Of a DNA stretch of 64,000 nucleotides, positions 43,637 through 52,939 are shown in pieces. Location of the stretch: the NCBI RefSeq assembly GCF_003544815.1, contig NZ_CP032100.1:868001-932000 (forward strand). Reading direction: 5' to 3'. The notes below the pieces were generated by a model. The model saw nothing but the letters and a program-made list of their open reading frames with translations. It was not told where the DNA came from and made no database searches. The position numbers were made by a program, and so were the translations under genes. The stretch is from Arcobacter suis CECT 7833 (GTDB lineage Bacteria; Campylobacterota; Campylobacteria; Campylobacterales; Arcobacteraceae). Position 1 is the first letter of the stretch, and the number at the start of each line of letters is the position of its first letter.

Positions 43637-44677
43637 ATGAAGATAGCTATAGTTTTTGGTGGAGTGAGTTTTGAACATGAAATCTCAATAGTAAGTTCAA
43701 TTGCTATGAAAGATGTATTAAACAATGAATTAATTTATCTATTTTTAGATGCATCGAGAGATTTATATTTAATCCCTACGAATATTATCAAATCAAAATT
43801 GTTTAGCACGGGTGAATATAAAAAATTTGACAAGGTTTATTTCCAAAAAGGTGGCTTTTACAAAAAAGGTGGACTTTTTTCAAAAGAACAAACTATTCCT
43901 TATGATGTTGTTTTAAATCTTTCTCATGGTGGAGATGGAGAAGATGGTATTTTATCATCTGTTTTAGATTTTTATAATATTCCATTTATTGCTCCAAGAA
44001 CTGAAGCTTGTGTAGTTAGTTCAAATAAATTTTTAACAAAAGGTTATGCTTCAAGTGTTGGAGTTAATACTTTAGATTATAAATATTTTACAAAAGGTCA
44101 AAAAGTTACTGTTGATTCATTTCCAGTTATTTTAAAACCTGTAAAACTTGGAAGTTCAATTGGTGTTTCAATTGTAAAAAATCAAGAAGAGTTAGAATAT
44201 GCTTTAGATGTTGCATATGAATTTGATAATGCAATTATAATTGAGCCATTCCTTAGTGGAGTAAAAGAGTATAACTTAGCTGGAACAAAAGTAAATGGAG
44301 AGTTTAGATTTTCTATTATTGAAGAGCCACAAAAAGCTGAGTTTTTAGATTTTGATAAAAAATATTTAGATTTCTCAAGAACTTCAAAAGCTTTAGAAGT
44401 TGATTTAGGAGAAAAATTAAATGAAGAAATAAAAGAGTCATTTAGAAGACTTTATAATACTTTATTTGAAGGCTCAATCATTAGATGTGACTTTTTCGTT
44501 GTAAATGATACTGTATATTTAAATGAAATAAATTCAATTCCTGGGTCTATGGCAAATTATCTATTTGAAGATTTTGCAACTTTATTTAATGATGTAGCAA
44601 ATACGCTTCCCCTAAAAAAACATATTCCAATAACTTATGAATATGTAAATAAAATACAAGCTACTAAAGGAAAATAA
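43637..44677 (+). CDS. ddl: D-alanine--D-alanine ligase
   Basis: It makes the D-Ala-D-Ala dipeptide of peptidoglycan. FGGVSFEHEISIVSS, the ATP-grasp lysine region FPVILKPVKLGSSIGVSIV, EPFLSGVKEYNLA and EINSIPGSM are diagnostic. I prefer ATG 43637 over the TTG one codon earlier. 346 residues, normal length. It is 4 bp from the next gene. Confidence 0.93.
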   Translation: MKIAIVFGGVSFEHEISIVSSIAMKDVLNNELIYLFLDASRDLYLIPTNIIKSKLFSTGEYKKFDKVYFQKGGFYKKGGLFSKEQTIPYDVVLNLSHGGDGEDGILSSVLDFYNIPFIAPRTEACVVSSNKFLTKGYASSVGVNTLDYKYFTKGQKVTVDSFPVILKPVKLGSSIGVSIVKNQEELEYALDVAYEFDNAIIIEPFLSGVKEYNLAGTKVNGEFRFSIIEEPQKAEFLDFDKKYLDFSRTSKALEVDLGEKLNEEIKESFRRLYNTLFEGSIIRCDFFVVNDTVYLNEINSIPGSMANYLFEDFATLFNDVANTLPLKKHIPITYEYVNKIQATKGK

Positions 44678-44680
44678 GTT

Positions 44681-45400
44681 TTGGCAACAAAAAATCTGAT
44701 TGTTGATAATAAAAATTTTGATATTTCTTATGAAATAGTAAATCCAACAGCTACAAAAGATATAATTTTTTTACATGGTTGGGGTTCAAATAAGGATATT
44801 ATGAAAAATATTTTTTCACCTTATTTGAAAGATTTTAGACATATTTATATTGACTTACCAGGATTTGGGAAAAGTTCAAATGATTATGTATTAACAACAC
44901 AAGATTATGGCAAAATTGTTGATGAATTTTTGAATCTTTTAAGTTCTTCAAAAGATATAATTACCGGTCACTCTTATGGTGGGAAAGTTGCAGTTTTATT
45001 AAAGCCTAAAAATCTAGTACTATTAAGTAGTGCTGGAATTTTAGAAGAAAAACCTTTTGATGTAAAAGCAAAAATCTTTTTGGCAAAGATTTTTAATGCT
45101 TTAGGATTAAGAAATATTACAAAAAGATTTAGAAGTAAAGATGTAAATACAATGAGTGAAAATATGTATGCAACTTTTAAAAATGTTGTAAATGAAGATT
45201 TTTCATCATATTTTTCAAACTTCTCAAATAATTCTTTAGTTTTTTGGGGAGAAAAAGATACAGCTACTTCTTTGGAATCTGGAAAAAAAATGGCATCATT
45301 ACTAAAAAAATCAACATTTACATCTTATGATGGAGATCATTTTTTCTTTGCAAAAAATGCAAAAAATATAAGTGAGAGAATTGAAAATGGAATACTTTAA
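44681..45400 (+). CDS. Alpha/beta hydrolase
   Basis: FLHGWGSNKD (oxyanion region), TGHSYGGKVAVLL (nucleophile Ser) and YDGDHFFF (catalytic His) give a complete alpha/beta-hydrolase triad in 239 residues. It starts with TTG and overlaps murF by 14 bp. Substrate unknown; its place between ddl and murF is conserved in the group. Confidence 0.82.
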   Translation: MATKNLIVDNKNFDISYEIVNPTATKDIIFLHGWGSNKDIMKNIFSPYLKDFRHIYIDLPGFGKSSNDYVLTTQDYGKIVDEFLNLLSSSKDIITGHSYGGKVAVLLKPKNLVLLSSAGILEEKPFDVKAKIFLAKIFNALGLRNITKRFRSKDVNTMSENMYATFKNVVNEDFSSYFSNFSNNSLVFWGEKDTATSLESGKKMASLLKKSTFTSYDGDHFFFAKNAKNISERIENGIL

Positions 45401-46823
45401 TATTATTACGCACATTATTTTAATAATGAGTTTAGGTTGGTATTTAATTACTAATCTTCAATGGTATAACTATAAATTAGAAAGAGTTATCCTAAAACAT
45501 CACAAATGGCAATGGCATATTACATATTTTTTATCACCTATAGTTCTTTTTTATATTATTCCTGAACCTTATTATGCAATTTATTTTTATCTTATATATA
45601 TGACAAGTTTTGTTTTATGGAATAAAAAGTTAGATAAACCTCTTGTTTTAACATCACGTGTTAAAAGATTTTTAGCAATATTACTTTTTATAACATTTGC
45701 AATGACAGCACTTTGTTTAGCAAGTCCTGATTGTACAAATATGTTTATTTTTATTCCATTGATTTTAGTTTACGTTATTTCTTCAATTATGGAAAAAATA
45801 TTTTTTATCTCTTTTAAACATAAAGCAAAACAAAGATTTCAAAGTATTGCAGGATTACGAACAGTTGCAATTACTGCTTCATTTGGAAAAACATCTATTA
45901 AAAACTATTTATATCATGTTTTGAAAAAGAAGTATAAAACTTATAAAACACCAAGAAGTGTAAATACAATAGCAGGAATTGTACTTGATGTAAATAAAGA
46001 TATTCCACTTGATACACAAATATATATTGCAGAAGCAGGGGCTAGAGTAAAAGGTGATATTGAAGAAATTACAATGTTTTTAGAACCTGATATTTGTGTT
46101 ATAGGAAGTGTTGGAGAACAACATATTGAGTATTTTAAAACCCTTGATAATATAATCCATACAAAAATGGAAATTTTAAAATCTCCAAAAATGAAAATGG
46201 GATTTGTTCATGAATCGGTTCCAATTAAACCATATCCAGCTATTACAAAATACCCAAATAATCTGCATATTACAAAAAGTAATTTAGATGGAATTTGGTT
46301 TGATGTTGAAGTTGCCGGAAATATAGAACATTTCCATGCTCCAATTTTGGGAAGTTTTAATGCTATAAATTTAACAGCAGTTATTTTAGTGTCTCATTAT
46401 TTAGGTATGAGTATAAATGAAATAAAAATGGCTCTTTGCACTCTTCCTCAAGTTGAACATAGACTTCAAAAAATAGAAGCAGGCGGAAAAATCATAATTG
46501 ATGATTCTTTTAATGGAAATCTAGCTGGAATGCTTGAAGCTGTAAATATTTGTTCAACTCATACAGGAAGAAAAGTAATTATAACTCCTGGACTTGTTGA
46601 ATCAACAGATGAAGCGAATATCCTTTTAGCAAAAGAGATAAATAAAAATTTTGATTTTGTAATTTTAACTGGAAGTTTAAATACACATCTGTTTAGTGCA
46701 AATATCGATAAAGAAAAAGTATATGTTTTAAAAGATAAAGCATTAATGGAAGCAACTTTAGCAAAAACAACAAGATCTGGTGATTTGATTTTATTTGCAA
46801 ATGATGCTCCAAACTTTATATAA
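45387..46823 (+). CDS. murF: UDP-MurNAc-tripeptide D-Ala-D-Ala ligase with N-terminal membrane segments
   Basis: I take ATG 45387. The first 130 residues contain about four hydrophobic helices, then the Mur ligase core with the P-loop TASFGKTSIKNYL, TPRSVNTIAG, and ATPase-domain block EHRLQKIEAGGKIIIDDSFN. This membrane-anchored form occurs in Campylobacterota. It adds the product of Ddl to the peptidoglycan precursor. Confidence 0.88.
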   Translation: MEYFNIITHIILIMSLGWYLITNLQWYNYKLERVILKHHKWQWHITYFLSPIVLFYIIPEPYYAIYFYLIYMTSFVLWNKKLDKPLVLTSRVKRFLAILLFITFAMTALCLASPDCTNMFIFIPLILVYVISSIMEKIFFISFKHKAKQRFQSIAGLRTVAITASFGKTSIKNYLYHVLKKKYKTYKTPRSVNTIAGIVLDVNKDIPLDTQIYIAEAGARVKGDIEEITMFLEPDICVIGSVGEQHIEYFKTLDNIIHTKMEILKSPKMKMGFVHESVPIKPYPAITKYPNNLHITKSNLDGIWFDVEVAGNIEHFHAPILGSFNAINLTAVILVSHYLGMSINEIKMALCTLPQVEHRLQKIEAGGKIIIDDSFNGNLAGMLEAVNICSTHTGRKVIITPGLVESTDEANILLAKEINKNFDFVILTGSLNTHLFSANIDKEKVYVLKDKALMEATLAKTTRSGDLILFANDAPNFI

Positions 46824-46837
46824 AATCTAGGATAAAA

Positions 46838-47326
46838 ATGGAACATTTATACGCGCCATGGCGATATGATTATGTGAGTGAAGAAAAAATAGAGGGTTGT
46901 GTTTTTTGTCATATATCTAATAATATAGCTGATGAAAAAATGCAAGTTGTATTTTTTGATGAATATTGTTATGTGGTTATGAATAAATTTCCATATAGTC
47001 CAGGTCATATGATGGTTGTTCCTTTTTTTCATAATTCAAATATTGAAGATTTACAAGATGATGTTTGGTTACAAATGAGTAAACGTGTGCGACAAGGAGT
47101 AAAGCTTTTAAAAGAAGTTATGCCATGTGAGGGTGTTAATATTGGTATGAACTTAGGAAAGGCAGCAGGTGCAGGAATAGAACAACATGTACACTATCAT
47201 ATGCTTCCAAGATGGAATGGAGATACAAATTTTATAAGTACACTTGGTGGAACAAGAGTATATCCAGCTTCATTTGATGAGATTTTTAAAAAACTAAAAG
47301 ATAATGCTTCTAAATACTTTATATAA
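46838..47326 (+). CDS. HIT-family nucleotide hydrolase
   Basis: CVFCHISN (zinc pair start), KFPYSPGHMMVVPFFH and QHVHYHMLPRW (the HxHxH active site) identify an Ap4A-hydrolase-like HIT protein of 162 residues. 14 bp after murF, probably in the same operon. Confidence 0.9.
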   Translation: MEHLYAPWRYDYVSEEKIEGCVFCHISNNIADEKMQVVFFDEYCYVVMNKFPYSPGHMMVVPFFHNSNIEDLQDDVWLQMSKRVRQGVKLLKEVMPCEGVNIGMNLGKAAGAGIEQHVHYHMLPRWNGDTNFISTLGGTRVYPASFDEIFKKLKDNASKYFI

Positions 47327-47371
47327 ATAATTATAATTTAATAATAGTAACAAACTAAAAGAGTAAAATAG

Positions 47372-47390
47372 CTCCTAATTTTTTTAGGAG
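47372..47390 (+). promoter_or_regulatory. Hairpin covering the ribosome site of the 47398 gene
   Basis: CTCCTAA pairs with TTAGGAG across a 5-nt T loop. The right arm contains the Shine-Dalgarno AGGAG, 7 nt before the ATG at 47398. It may reduce translation or act as a weak terminator for the upstream operon. Confidence 0.45.
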
Positions 47391-47397
47391 TTTATAT

Positions 47398-48627
47398 ATG
47401 AAAGAGTTCATAAAAAGTTTTTATAAAAATAACTTTGTTTACAATGGAACAGAGAAGTTATCAAAACTTACTATTTTTTTTATTATTTTATTGGATATAT
47501 TAATTTATAGCACTTTAAATCTTGGAATTGATTTTCAAACAAGAGTTCTAAATAGCCCAACAGTTACTTTCCCATACAAATGTCGTGATGTTATAAATAG
47601 TACAAATATTGATGATTTTAATGCATATTTTTATTCAAAAGATAGTTATAACAACTATTATTACGATGATAATTATAAAGAAATAAAAGATTCTTTAATA
47701 GATAATAGATGTTCTATTTCAAATACAAAAATAGAAGAAGTTAAAAAAGAACATGATATTAAACAGCTCATTATTGCTCAAAATGAATTATTAAATAGTG
47801 AAAATAAAATAAATAATGAACTTTACTACATAAAAGAAAACTACAACACAGTTTTATTTGAAAAACTCTCTTCTCAAAATACAGATAAATCAATTATCAA
47901 AGATAATCTAACAACTCAAAATGTAAAAGAAAGATATGTAACTTATGAAAAAGAGTTAGCAAAAATCCAAAAAGAAAAAGAGGATTTTTATAAAACATTT
48001 TCTGAGTCAAAAAGTGTAAAAGATTTAATTTCTTATGTAAATGATAATAATGTACAAATAAATGATGACATAGAAGAAGCAAATAAAGCATACAGCTTAA
48101 AAATAGAATTAGTAACTTTGCTATTTTTATTTCCATTAGTTTTTGGATTTTTCTATTTAATGAAAAGATATTTACTAAAAGAAAAATATATACTTTATGT
48201 GATGTTTAAAAACATTTTTATAATAAGTTTAATTCCAACTTTTATCTCAATTTTTAGTTTAATATATGAATTTTTACCAAAAATATTTCTTGAAAAATTG
48301 ATGCAATTTTTTTATGAACTTGAAATTCCATTTGTAGTTTATTATTTTGTGATTATAATTTTTGTTTTTATATTTGCTTTTTTAATAATAAAAGTACAAA
48401 AAAGATACAAAGAAAACAACAATAAACTAAAAAATAACAGTATAAGTAAAGTAGAGTCTTATAATAAAAATATTTGTAATAGTTGTGGAAATAGTGTTGA
48501 TTTTAAAACAATGAATTTTTGTCCTTGTTGTCAAAATCAACTAAAAATAGAGTGTAGATTTTGCCAACACAAAACAATAAAAGGATTATCTTATTGTAGT
48601 AATTGTGGGCAAGATATCAGCATTTAA
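47398..48627 (+). CDS. Membrane protein with C-terminal double zinc ribbon
   Basis: The 409-residue protein has one N-terminal membrane helix (23-45), an extracytoplasmic coiled domain (50-235) with two cysteines, three further helices (240-350), then a cytoplasmic double zinc ribbon: CNSCG..FCPCC and CRFCQ..YCSNCG. Such zinc-ribbon membrane proteins have no general function assigned. The sequence looks complete. Confidence 0.65.
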   Translation: MKEFIKSFYKNNFVYNGTEKLSKLTIFFIILLDILIYSTLNLGIDFQTRVLNSPTVTFPYKCRDVINSTNIDDFNAYFYSKDSYNNYYYDDNYKEIKDSLIDNRCSISNTKIEEVKKEHDIKQLIIAQNELLNSENKINNELYYIKENYNTVLFEKLSSQNTDKSIIKDNLTTQNVKERYVTYEKELAKIQKEKEDFYKTFSESKSVKDLISYVNDNNVQINDDIEEANKAYSLKIELVTLLFLFPLVFGFFYLMKRYLLKEKYILYVMFKNIFIISLIPTFISIFSLIYEFLPKIFLEKLMQFFYELEIPFVVYYFVIIIFVFIFAFLIIKVQKRYKENNNKLKNNSISKVESYNKNICNSCGNSVDFKTMNFCPCCQNQLKIECRFCQHKTIKGLSYCSNCGQDISI

Positions 48628-48662
48628 TTTGCCTATGAAATGTAGGTATTAACCTACATTTC
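48628..48662. repeat. 21-bp repeat in an inverted pair, also a convergent-gene terminator
   Basis: Bases 48628-48648 match 49983-50003 at 20 of 21 positions (core TATGAAATGTAGGTA). The right half is mirrored at once, so that GAAATGTAGGT (48637-48647) pairs with ACCTACATTTC (48652-48662) across ATTA. It lies between two convergent genes and overlaps the dadA stop codon. It may terminate both transcripts and is a relative of the Mu-like left-end sites. Confidence 0.6.
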
Positions 48663-49912
48663 TAATATTTACCTTGATAAAAGCCAGAAAATAAAAGAAT
48701 ATCATCACTGTTTTTATTCTCTAAATCATTAATAATTAAATCTTTTAATATAGTTGCAAGTGCTGGACCAAATGTCATACCAAGCCAACCTAAACCCATT
48801 CCATAGATTAGATTCTTATATTTTTCATCTCTTCCAATTAAAGGCATATCATTAGGTGTTAAAGGTCTAAATCCAGTCCATTCAATAATATTTTCCATTT
48901 CAAAAGGAATAGTATATTTTTTGAAGTTTTCTTTTATACTCTCTATTTGTTCTTTTACTACTCTATGATCTATTGAGCCAATTTCTAATTTAGAAGTAAT
49001 TCTTATATCATCTCGTCTAGGTGTCATAACAATAAATAAATCAGCAAATAGTGTTGAAGTAATAGGCTGTAATTCTTTAGGCATTGTAAATGTTAGACTA
49101 TAACCTTTAGCTGGAGTCATCATTAGATTTTGTTTTAGTTTATCAGCTAAAAGTGTTTGATAACCTGTTGACATTATGTATGTATCAGCTTCATAAGTAT
49201 TTAGTGCAGAACTAATTGATTTTATTTCTTTATTTCCATATTCAATATTCATTATTCTTTCGTTTAATATAAACTCAGCACCATTTTCTTTTAAATATCT
49301 TTTTAGCTCAAGCATAACTCTTTTTGGGTCAAAGTGAGTATTTCGTTTAAAATGAATTACACCCTTTACATCATCAGTTACACAAGGTATGAAATCTTTT
49401 ATTTTATTTTTCTCTATTACTTCAAATATATCATCATTTTTAATGGCATAGTCAAGTAACTTTTTATCATAACTACTTTGCTCTGTAAAAACAGATAACA
49501 TACCCTTTCTATGAAAGTCAAAGTCTAATCCATCAACATTCTGCATCTTCTCATATAAGTCATTAGAGATATGCCCATACTTCTCAAATAAGGCTAATGT
49601 TCTTTTTAATCTATCTTTGTTTGCACTATTAACAAACTTCCAAAGCCATTTGTATATTTTAATATCTAAAGTAGGGTGTATATTAACAGGTGATTCACCT
49701 TTGAGCATAAGTTTTAAAGTGTTAAATACAATTCCAGGATTAGCAAGAGGTCCTTTGTCAAATGCAGATAATAAACCAGCATTACCAAAAGAAGTTGAAT
49801 CAGTTATGTCACTTTCATCTATAATAGTAACTTTCCTACCAGCCTTAAGAAGTTCGTATGCAGTTGTTAAACCCATAATCCCTGCACCAATAATTATAAT
49901 GTCTCGTTTCAT
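48662..49912 (-). CDS. dadA: D-amino-acid dehydrogenase (DadA-type FAD oxidoreductase)
   Basis: The N-terminal FAD-binding motif IIIIGAGIMGLTTAYEL, NAGLLSAF, and the C-terminal EWTGFRPLTPNDMPLIGR and YGMGLGWLGMTFGPALA match DadA. The 416-residue enzyme oxidises D-amino acids to keto acids at the inner membrane face. AGGAG precedes the ATG. The Mu-like prophage begins within about 70 bp upstream, so its native promoter may have been displaced. Confidence 0.85.
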   Translation of the reverse strand: MKRDIIIIGAGIMGLTTAYELLKAGRKVTIIDESDITDSTSFGNAGLLSAFDKGPLANPGIVFNTLKLMLKGESPVNIHPTLDIKIYKWLWKFVNSANKDRLKRTLALFEKYGHISNDLYEKMQNVDGLDFDFHRKGMLSVFTEQSSYDKKLLDYAIKNDDIFEVIEKNKIKDFIPCVTDDVKGVIHFKRNTHFDPKRVMLELKRYLKENGAEFILNERIMNIEYGNKEIKSISSALNTYEADTYIMSTGYQTLLADKLKQNLMMTPAKGYSLTFTMPKELQPITSTLFADLFIVMTPRRDDIRITSKLEIGSIDHRVVKEQIESIKENFKKYTIPFEMENIIEWTGFRPLTPNDMPLIGRDEKYKNLIYGMGLGWLGMTFGPALATILKDLIINDLENKNSDDILLFSGFYQGKY

Positions 49913-49982
49913 AAATCAACTCCTTTAGTGAAGAAAAAACTATAAAACAATATACAATATTTATTCCAAAAGTAAATTATAT

Positions 49983-50432
49983 TTTGCGTATGAAATGTAG
50001 GTAAAATAGCGAAATAAGTATTGTTTTTATGTGTACATACATTTCATAAGCAAAATACATGTGAGGTATTGTTTAAAATGTATGTATTTTCTAAAAGCTT
50101 TTTTCTCCATATTTAGCCCATATTATCGGCTTTTATTCCCTTTTTCTAGTGCGGTTGTTAAAATGTAAGTGTATTGAACTTTACTATACACAATCTTTAA
50201 CTTTATTCAACATCTTTTTATACATCTCTTATCAGCATATAATTACCACAAAATAGAACTTTATCCTTTTTTCAAGACTCATTTTATTTTTGAAATTTAA
50301 AAGAGTGAAGCGGTTGTAAAAGTAGTGTAATACAACTTGAGCAATACAACTAATACAACTGTAGCAATACAAGTAAAAATTTTAAAGTTTTGCTGATAAA
50401 ATGTAGGAATATTACTTACATTTTACAAGCAA
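49983..50432. repeat. Left end of the Mu-like prophage: repeated transposase-type sites
   Basis: No gene is visible between 49913 and 50445. Copies of TTTGCnTATGAAATGTADGTA-like sites lie at 49983-50003 (+), 50034-50055 (-), 50389-50410 (+) and 50412-50432 (-). Weaker copies with AAATGTAWGT are at about 50075-50096 and 50152-50174 (+). A cluster of such sites at the left boundary, before the repressor gene, is what MuA-type transposases need. The exact terminal base cannot be fixed without the right end and target duplication. Confidence 0.6.
50307..50375. repeat. TACAAC short repeats
   Basis: Within the left-end region TACAAC or TACAAG recurs at about 12-bp steps (AATACAACTTGA, GCAATACAACTA, ATACAACTGTA, GCAATACAAG). 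The same hexamer builds the large inverted repeat at 60501-60575. They may be binding sites for one phage protein. Confidence 0.45.
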
Positions 50433-50445
50433 ATAATTATAAAAA

Positions 50446-51420
50446 TTAGTTTTCTATATATTCTAAAATATATGCATCTTTTGTTTTTTTAGTTACTCTA
50501 TCTTTTATAATTTTTAACCTCAATTTAACTTGTTCTTTACTATCAGCCTTTTTAATTAGCTTCATCCTTTCTTGAGGTGTTAATATAGAAGAATTTGCTG
50601 GTTGACTAATACCTACAATTTTAAACATTTTTCCATCTCTTACGAAATTATAATATTCAAGTGTATATATTTCTGTAACTTCTTCTTCAATATCTTGAAG
50701 ATTCGGAGCAATATAATCAAATTTCGAAATATCATTTTTTGTAAGAGTTTTATGGTCTACTGTTTTATATACTTCATTATCTTTTAATATGGCTAAGGTT
50801 TCTTTTTTAGGAGTATTTATTGAATCTTGAATTGTTTTATTTTGGAGTAAAACTTTATTAACTTCGTGAAGTCTATCAAAATATTGTTTTGTTGCTTCTC
50901 TTTCATTATTTCTATCGTTTCTTTCGTTTTGGTTATCTAGATTTTCAAGTTCTTTCATTTTAATCTTTTCATGGGATTGAATTTGTTCATTTAGATGATT
51001 GATATATTCATTAGCACTAAAACCTCCAACAACGAGACTTGCAATAGTTATAAGAGTCCACATTTTATGTTTACTGTCCATACTCATTATAGTCTCCTTA
51101 CTAAATATATCACTAAAAATCTCCAAACAACCGTGTTTCAATTGAAACCGTAATACTCTTTCCTGTTCACTAAATGCTATCTCAAATTTACTTTCAAGTT
51201 CATTTAAAAGTTTTTCAAAGTTTTTTTGATGAGATAATATTATCTTTGCAATATCAGAAGTTATATAATTTATATTATAATGATTAAATCTACCACCATC
51301 TAACTTTATAATATGTTTTATAGGCTTAACTTTTCCTAGTTTATAATCTTCATTATTTAATATGGCTTCTCTTAATCTCTCTATTTCTTCAATAGACGTT
51401 ATATCTAATACTTGTATCAC
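50446..51420 (-). CDS. Mu-like phage membrane/coiled-coil protein near the repressor
   Basis: The 324-residue product has one hydrophobic helix (about 142-160, MWTLITIASLVVGGF), a charged coiled coil (165-215, NERNDRNNERE) and a C-terminal domain. It lies 25 bp after the repressor gene on the same strand, so it is likely expressed in the lysogen. Lysogenic conversion or superinfection immunity is possible. No family recognised. Confidence 0.55.
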   Translation of the reverse strand: MIQVLDITSIEEIERLREAILNNEDYKLGKVKPIKHIIKLDGGRFNHYNINYITSDIAKIILSHQKNFEKLLNELESKFEIAFSEQERVLRFQLKHGCLEIFSDIFSKETIMSMDSKHKMWTLITIASLVVGGFSANEYINHLNEQIQSHEKIKMKELENLDNQNERNDRNNEREATKQYFDRLHEVNKVLLQNKTIQDSINTPKKETLAILKDNEVYKTVDHKTLTKNDISKFDYIAPNLQDIEEEVTEIYTLEYYNFVRDGKMFKIVGISQPANSSILTPQERMKLIKKADSKEQVKLRLKIIKDRVTKKTKDAYILEYIEN

Positions 51421-51445
51421 TAGTTTCCTTTTTTTTTTAATTTAT

Positions 51446-52096
51446 TTATCTTTGAATACTTAAAACTTTTAAACCCAATACCTGAAAAGGTAGTTGATTT
51501 TCACTTGGGTTAAAAGTTTCACTTTGATATTTTGTGTTATCTGAAATGATTAGTATAGTTCCATCCATTTTGAATTGAAGCCTTTTGATAATTATTTGTC
51601 CTCCAAGTTGGATAGCATAAACTCCATTTATTCCAAAAGTTGTATTTTCATCTATTAGAACATAATCACCGTCTCTTAAAGTCGGTTCCATACTATCACC
51701 ATCTACTTGAATACCTTTTACTTTGTTAGTATTAATAGGAGTTCTAAAAAAGCTTTTATCTAAAGAGATAGTATCAACAGTTTCAATTACATAGTTATAT
51801 ATTCCCTCTCCGGCTCCAGCTCTAACATTCAATAAATCTATATTGTAATTATTGTTTGATTTTATTAGTTCATTTGTTTCTGAAATAAGCATTTCCCCTT
51901 TGCCTGTTATTAACCACCAACTATTAATAAGGAAATTTTCCTGTAAATATTCTAATTCTATGGCTTTTAACTCTTTTACTTTACCTCTTTCTATGTCTTG
52001 AACTCTAGAAAAAGGAAAATTTACTAATTCTGCAAAATCTTTTTGAGTATCGCATTTTAGGTATTTTCTAACTAATTTTATTCTTTCAGATAACAT
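51446..52096 (-). CDS. LexA/CI-type repressor of the Mu-like phage
   Basis: HTH at residues 3-45 (TQKDFAELVNFPFSRVQDIE). The S24 peptidase domain has RAGAGEG (92-98) as probable cleavage region, Ser135 in VDGDSMEPT and Lys171 in QIIIKRL. Mu itself uses a non-cleavable repressor, so this phage is probably SOS-inducible. It is divergent from the early promoter with AGGA..TCCT operators between. Confidence 0.85.
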   Translation of the reverse strand: MLSERIKLVRKYLKCDTQKDFAELVNFPFSRVQDIERGKVKELKAIELEYLQENFLINSWWLITGKGEMLISETNELIKSNNNYNIDLLNVRAGAGEGIYNYVIETVDTISLDKSFFRTPINTNKVKGIQVDGDSMEPTLRDGDYVLIDENTTFGINGVYAIQLGGQIIIKRLQFKMDGTILIISDNTKYQSETFNPSENQLPFQVLGLKVLSIQR

Positions 52097-52113
52097 TTTT
52101 TCAACCTTTTTAT

Positions 52114-52163
52114 AGGAAAATATCCTTTTTTATCTTGACAAATAGGAAAATTTCCTTTATACT
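52114..52163 (+). promoter_or_regulatory. Early promoter with repressor operators
   Basis: TTGACA (52135-52140), a 17-bp spacer and TATACT (52158-52163) form a near-consensus sigma-70 promoter to the right. AGGAAAATTTCCT (52144-52156) fills the spacer and AGGAAAATATCCT (52114-52126) lies upstream, next to the repressor start codon. Repressor bound in the spacer would block the early genes. Confidence 0.75.
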
Positions 52164-52512
52164 TCCAACATATTTCCGACACATAAGACGGAAATTATAT
52201 CACAAGGCGATTAAAAAATAAGTTTTTTAATATTTTTGCCTTGATTTGTCTTGAAAAGTAATATTTTTAATATAAATAACTCCTTGATTAGCGAGAGCTA
52301 TTGACCGCCTAGGGAGTATAAAAAGAATAGGAACGGATGGCTGATTGGTTGAAACAGCAAAATCTATAAACCAGCATAATGTTTATGCTTAAGTCCTTAT
52401 ATTGATATTTTTGAGTACTCAGCTAAACAGTATCAAATAAGGGCTTAACCGTGAATATTGATGAAAGTATTAATTTTTGTGAGTATTTATATTTTAATTT
52501 AGGAGTTTAAAA
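52164..52512 (+). promoter_or_regulatory. Structured early leader
   Basis: About 350 bp without a gene follow the early promoter. It holds a short dyad TTTCCG/CGGAAA, an ACTCC/GGGAGT pairing (about 52281-52319), and a large hairpin at 52391-52446: AAGTCCTTAT with ATAAGGGCTT and TTGATA with TATCAA, 16 bp with one bulge and one G-U. Its loop contains GAGTACTC. It may be an attenuator or an antisense/ncRNA region. Confidence 0.5.
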
Positions 52513-52695
52513 ATGATAGTTAATTTTGGTTTTTGGAATATTCAAACAGAGCCGGAGGTTATGTTTGGAAAGAAGTATTTTATATGTAGTCATAAAAACA
52601 ACCCAACAAAGTTGGAGCTTGTATTTGTAAAGGGCGATAAGCTTGAGGGAAAAAAAGAGTTGGTTGAATTTATTGAAAAAGAAATTTTAGAGTAA
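52513..52695 (+). CDS. Small early protein, unknown
   Basis: The 60-residue product (VNFGFWNIQTEPEVMFGKKY start) is preceded by TTTAGGAG. It is the first early gene, 9 bp before the Ner-like gene. No family recognised. Confidence 0.55.
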   Translation: MIVNFGFWNIQTEPEVMFGKKYFICSHKNNPTKLELVFVKGDKLEGKKELVEFIEKEILE

Positions 52696-52704
52696 AGGTA
52701 GGCG

Positions 52705-52938
52705 ATGAAAAAAGATTTTAAATCTATGACTTTACGAGAAAGGTTTGATTCAAGAGGATTTTCTCCTCAAGCTTATGCTAAAGCTCATGGGGTTGATAGA
52801 GCTACATTATATGATGTATTTAGTGGAGCAATTACGGGAAAAAAAGATAGCTCAAATAAGAGTGGTGATGCTAGAAAAATAATAGCCCAACTAAAAAAAG
52901 ACAAAGTGTGGATAGGCAAACTTCCTTGGGAGGTATAG
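52705..52938 (+). CDS. Ner-like DNA-binding protein
   Basis: The 77-residue product has an HTH (SPQAYAKAHGVDRATLYDVF) and ends KLPWEV. Position directly before the transposase gene matches Ner in Mu, which limits early and repressor transcription. Confidence 0.65.
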   Translation: MKKDFKSMTLRERFDSRGFSPQAYAKAHGVDRATLYDVFSGAITGKKDSSNKSGDARKIIAQLKKDKVWIGKLPWEV

Positions 52939-52939
52939 G

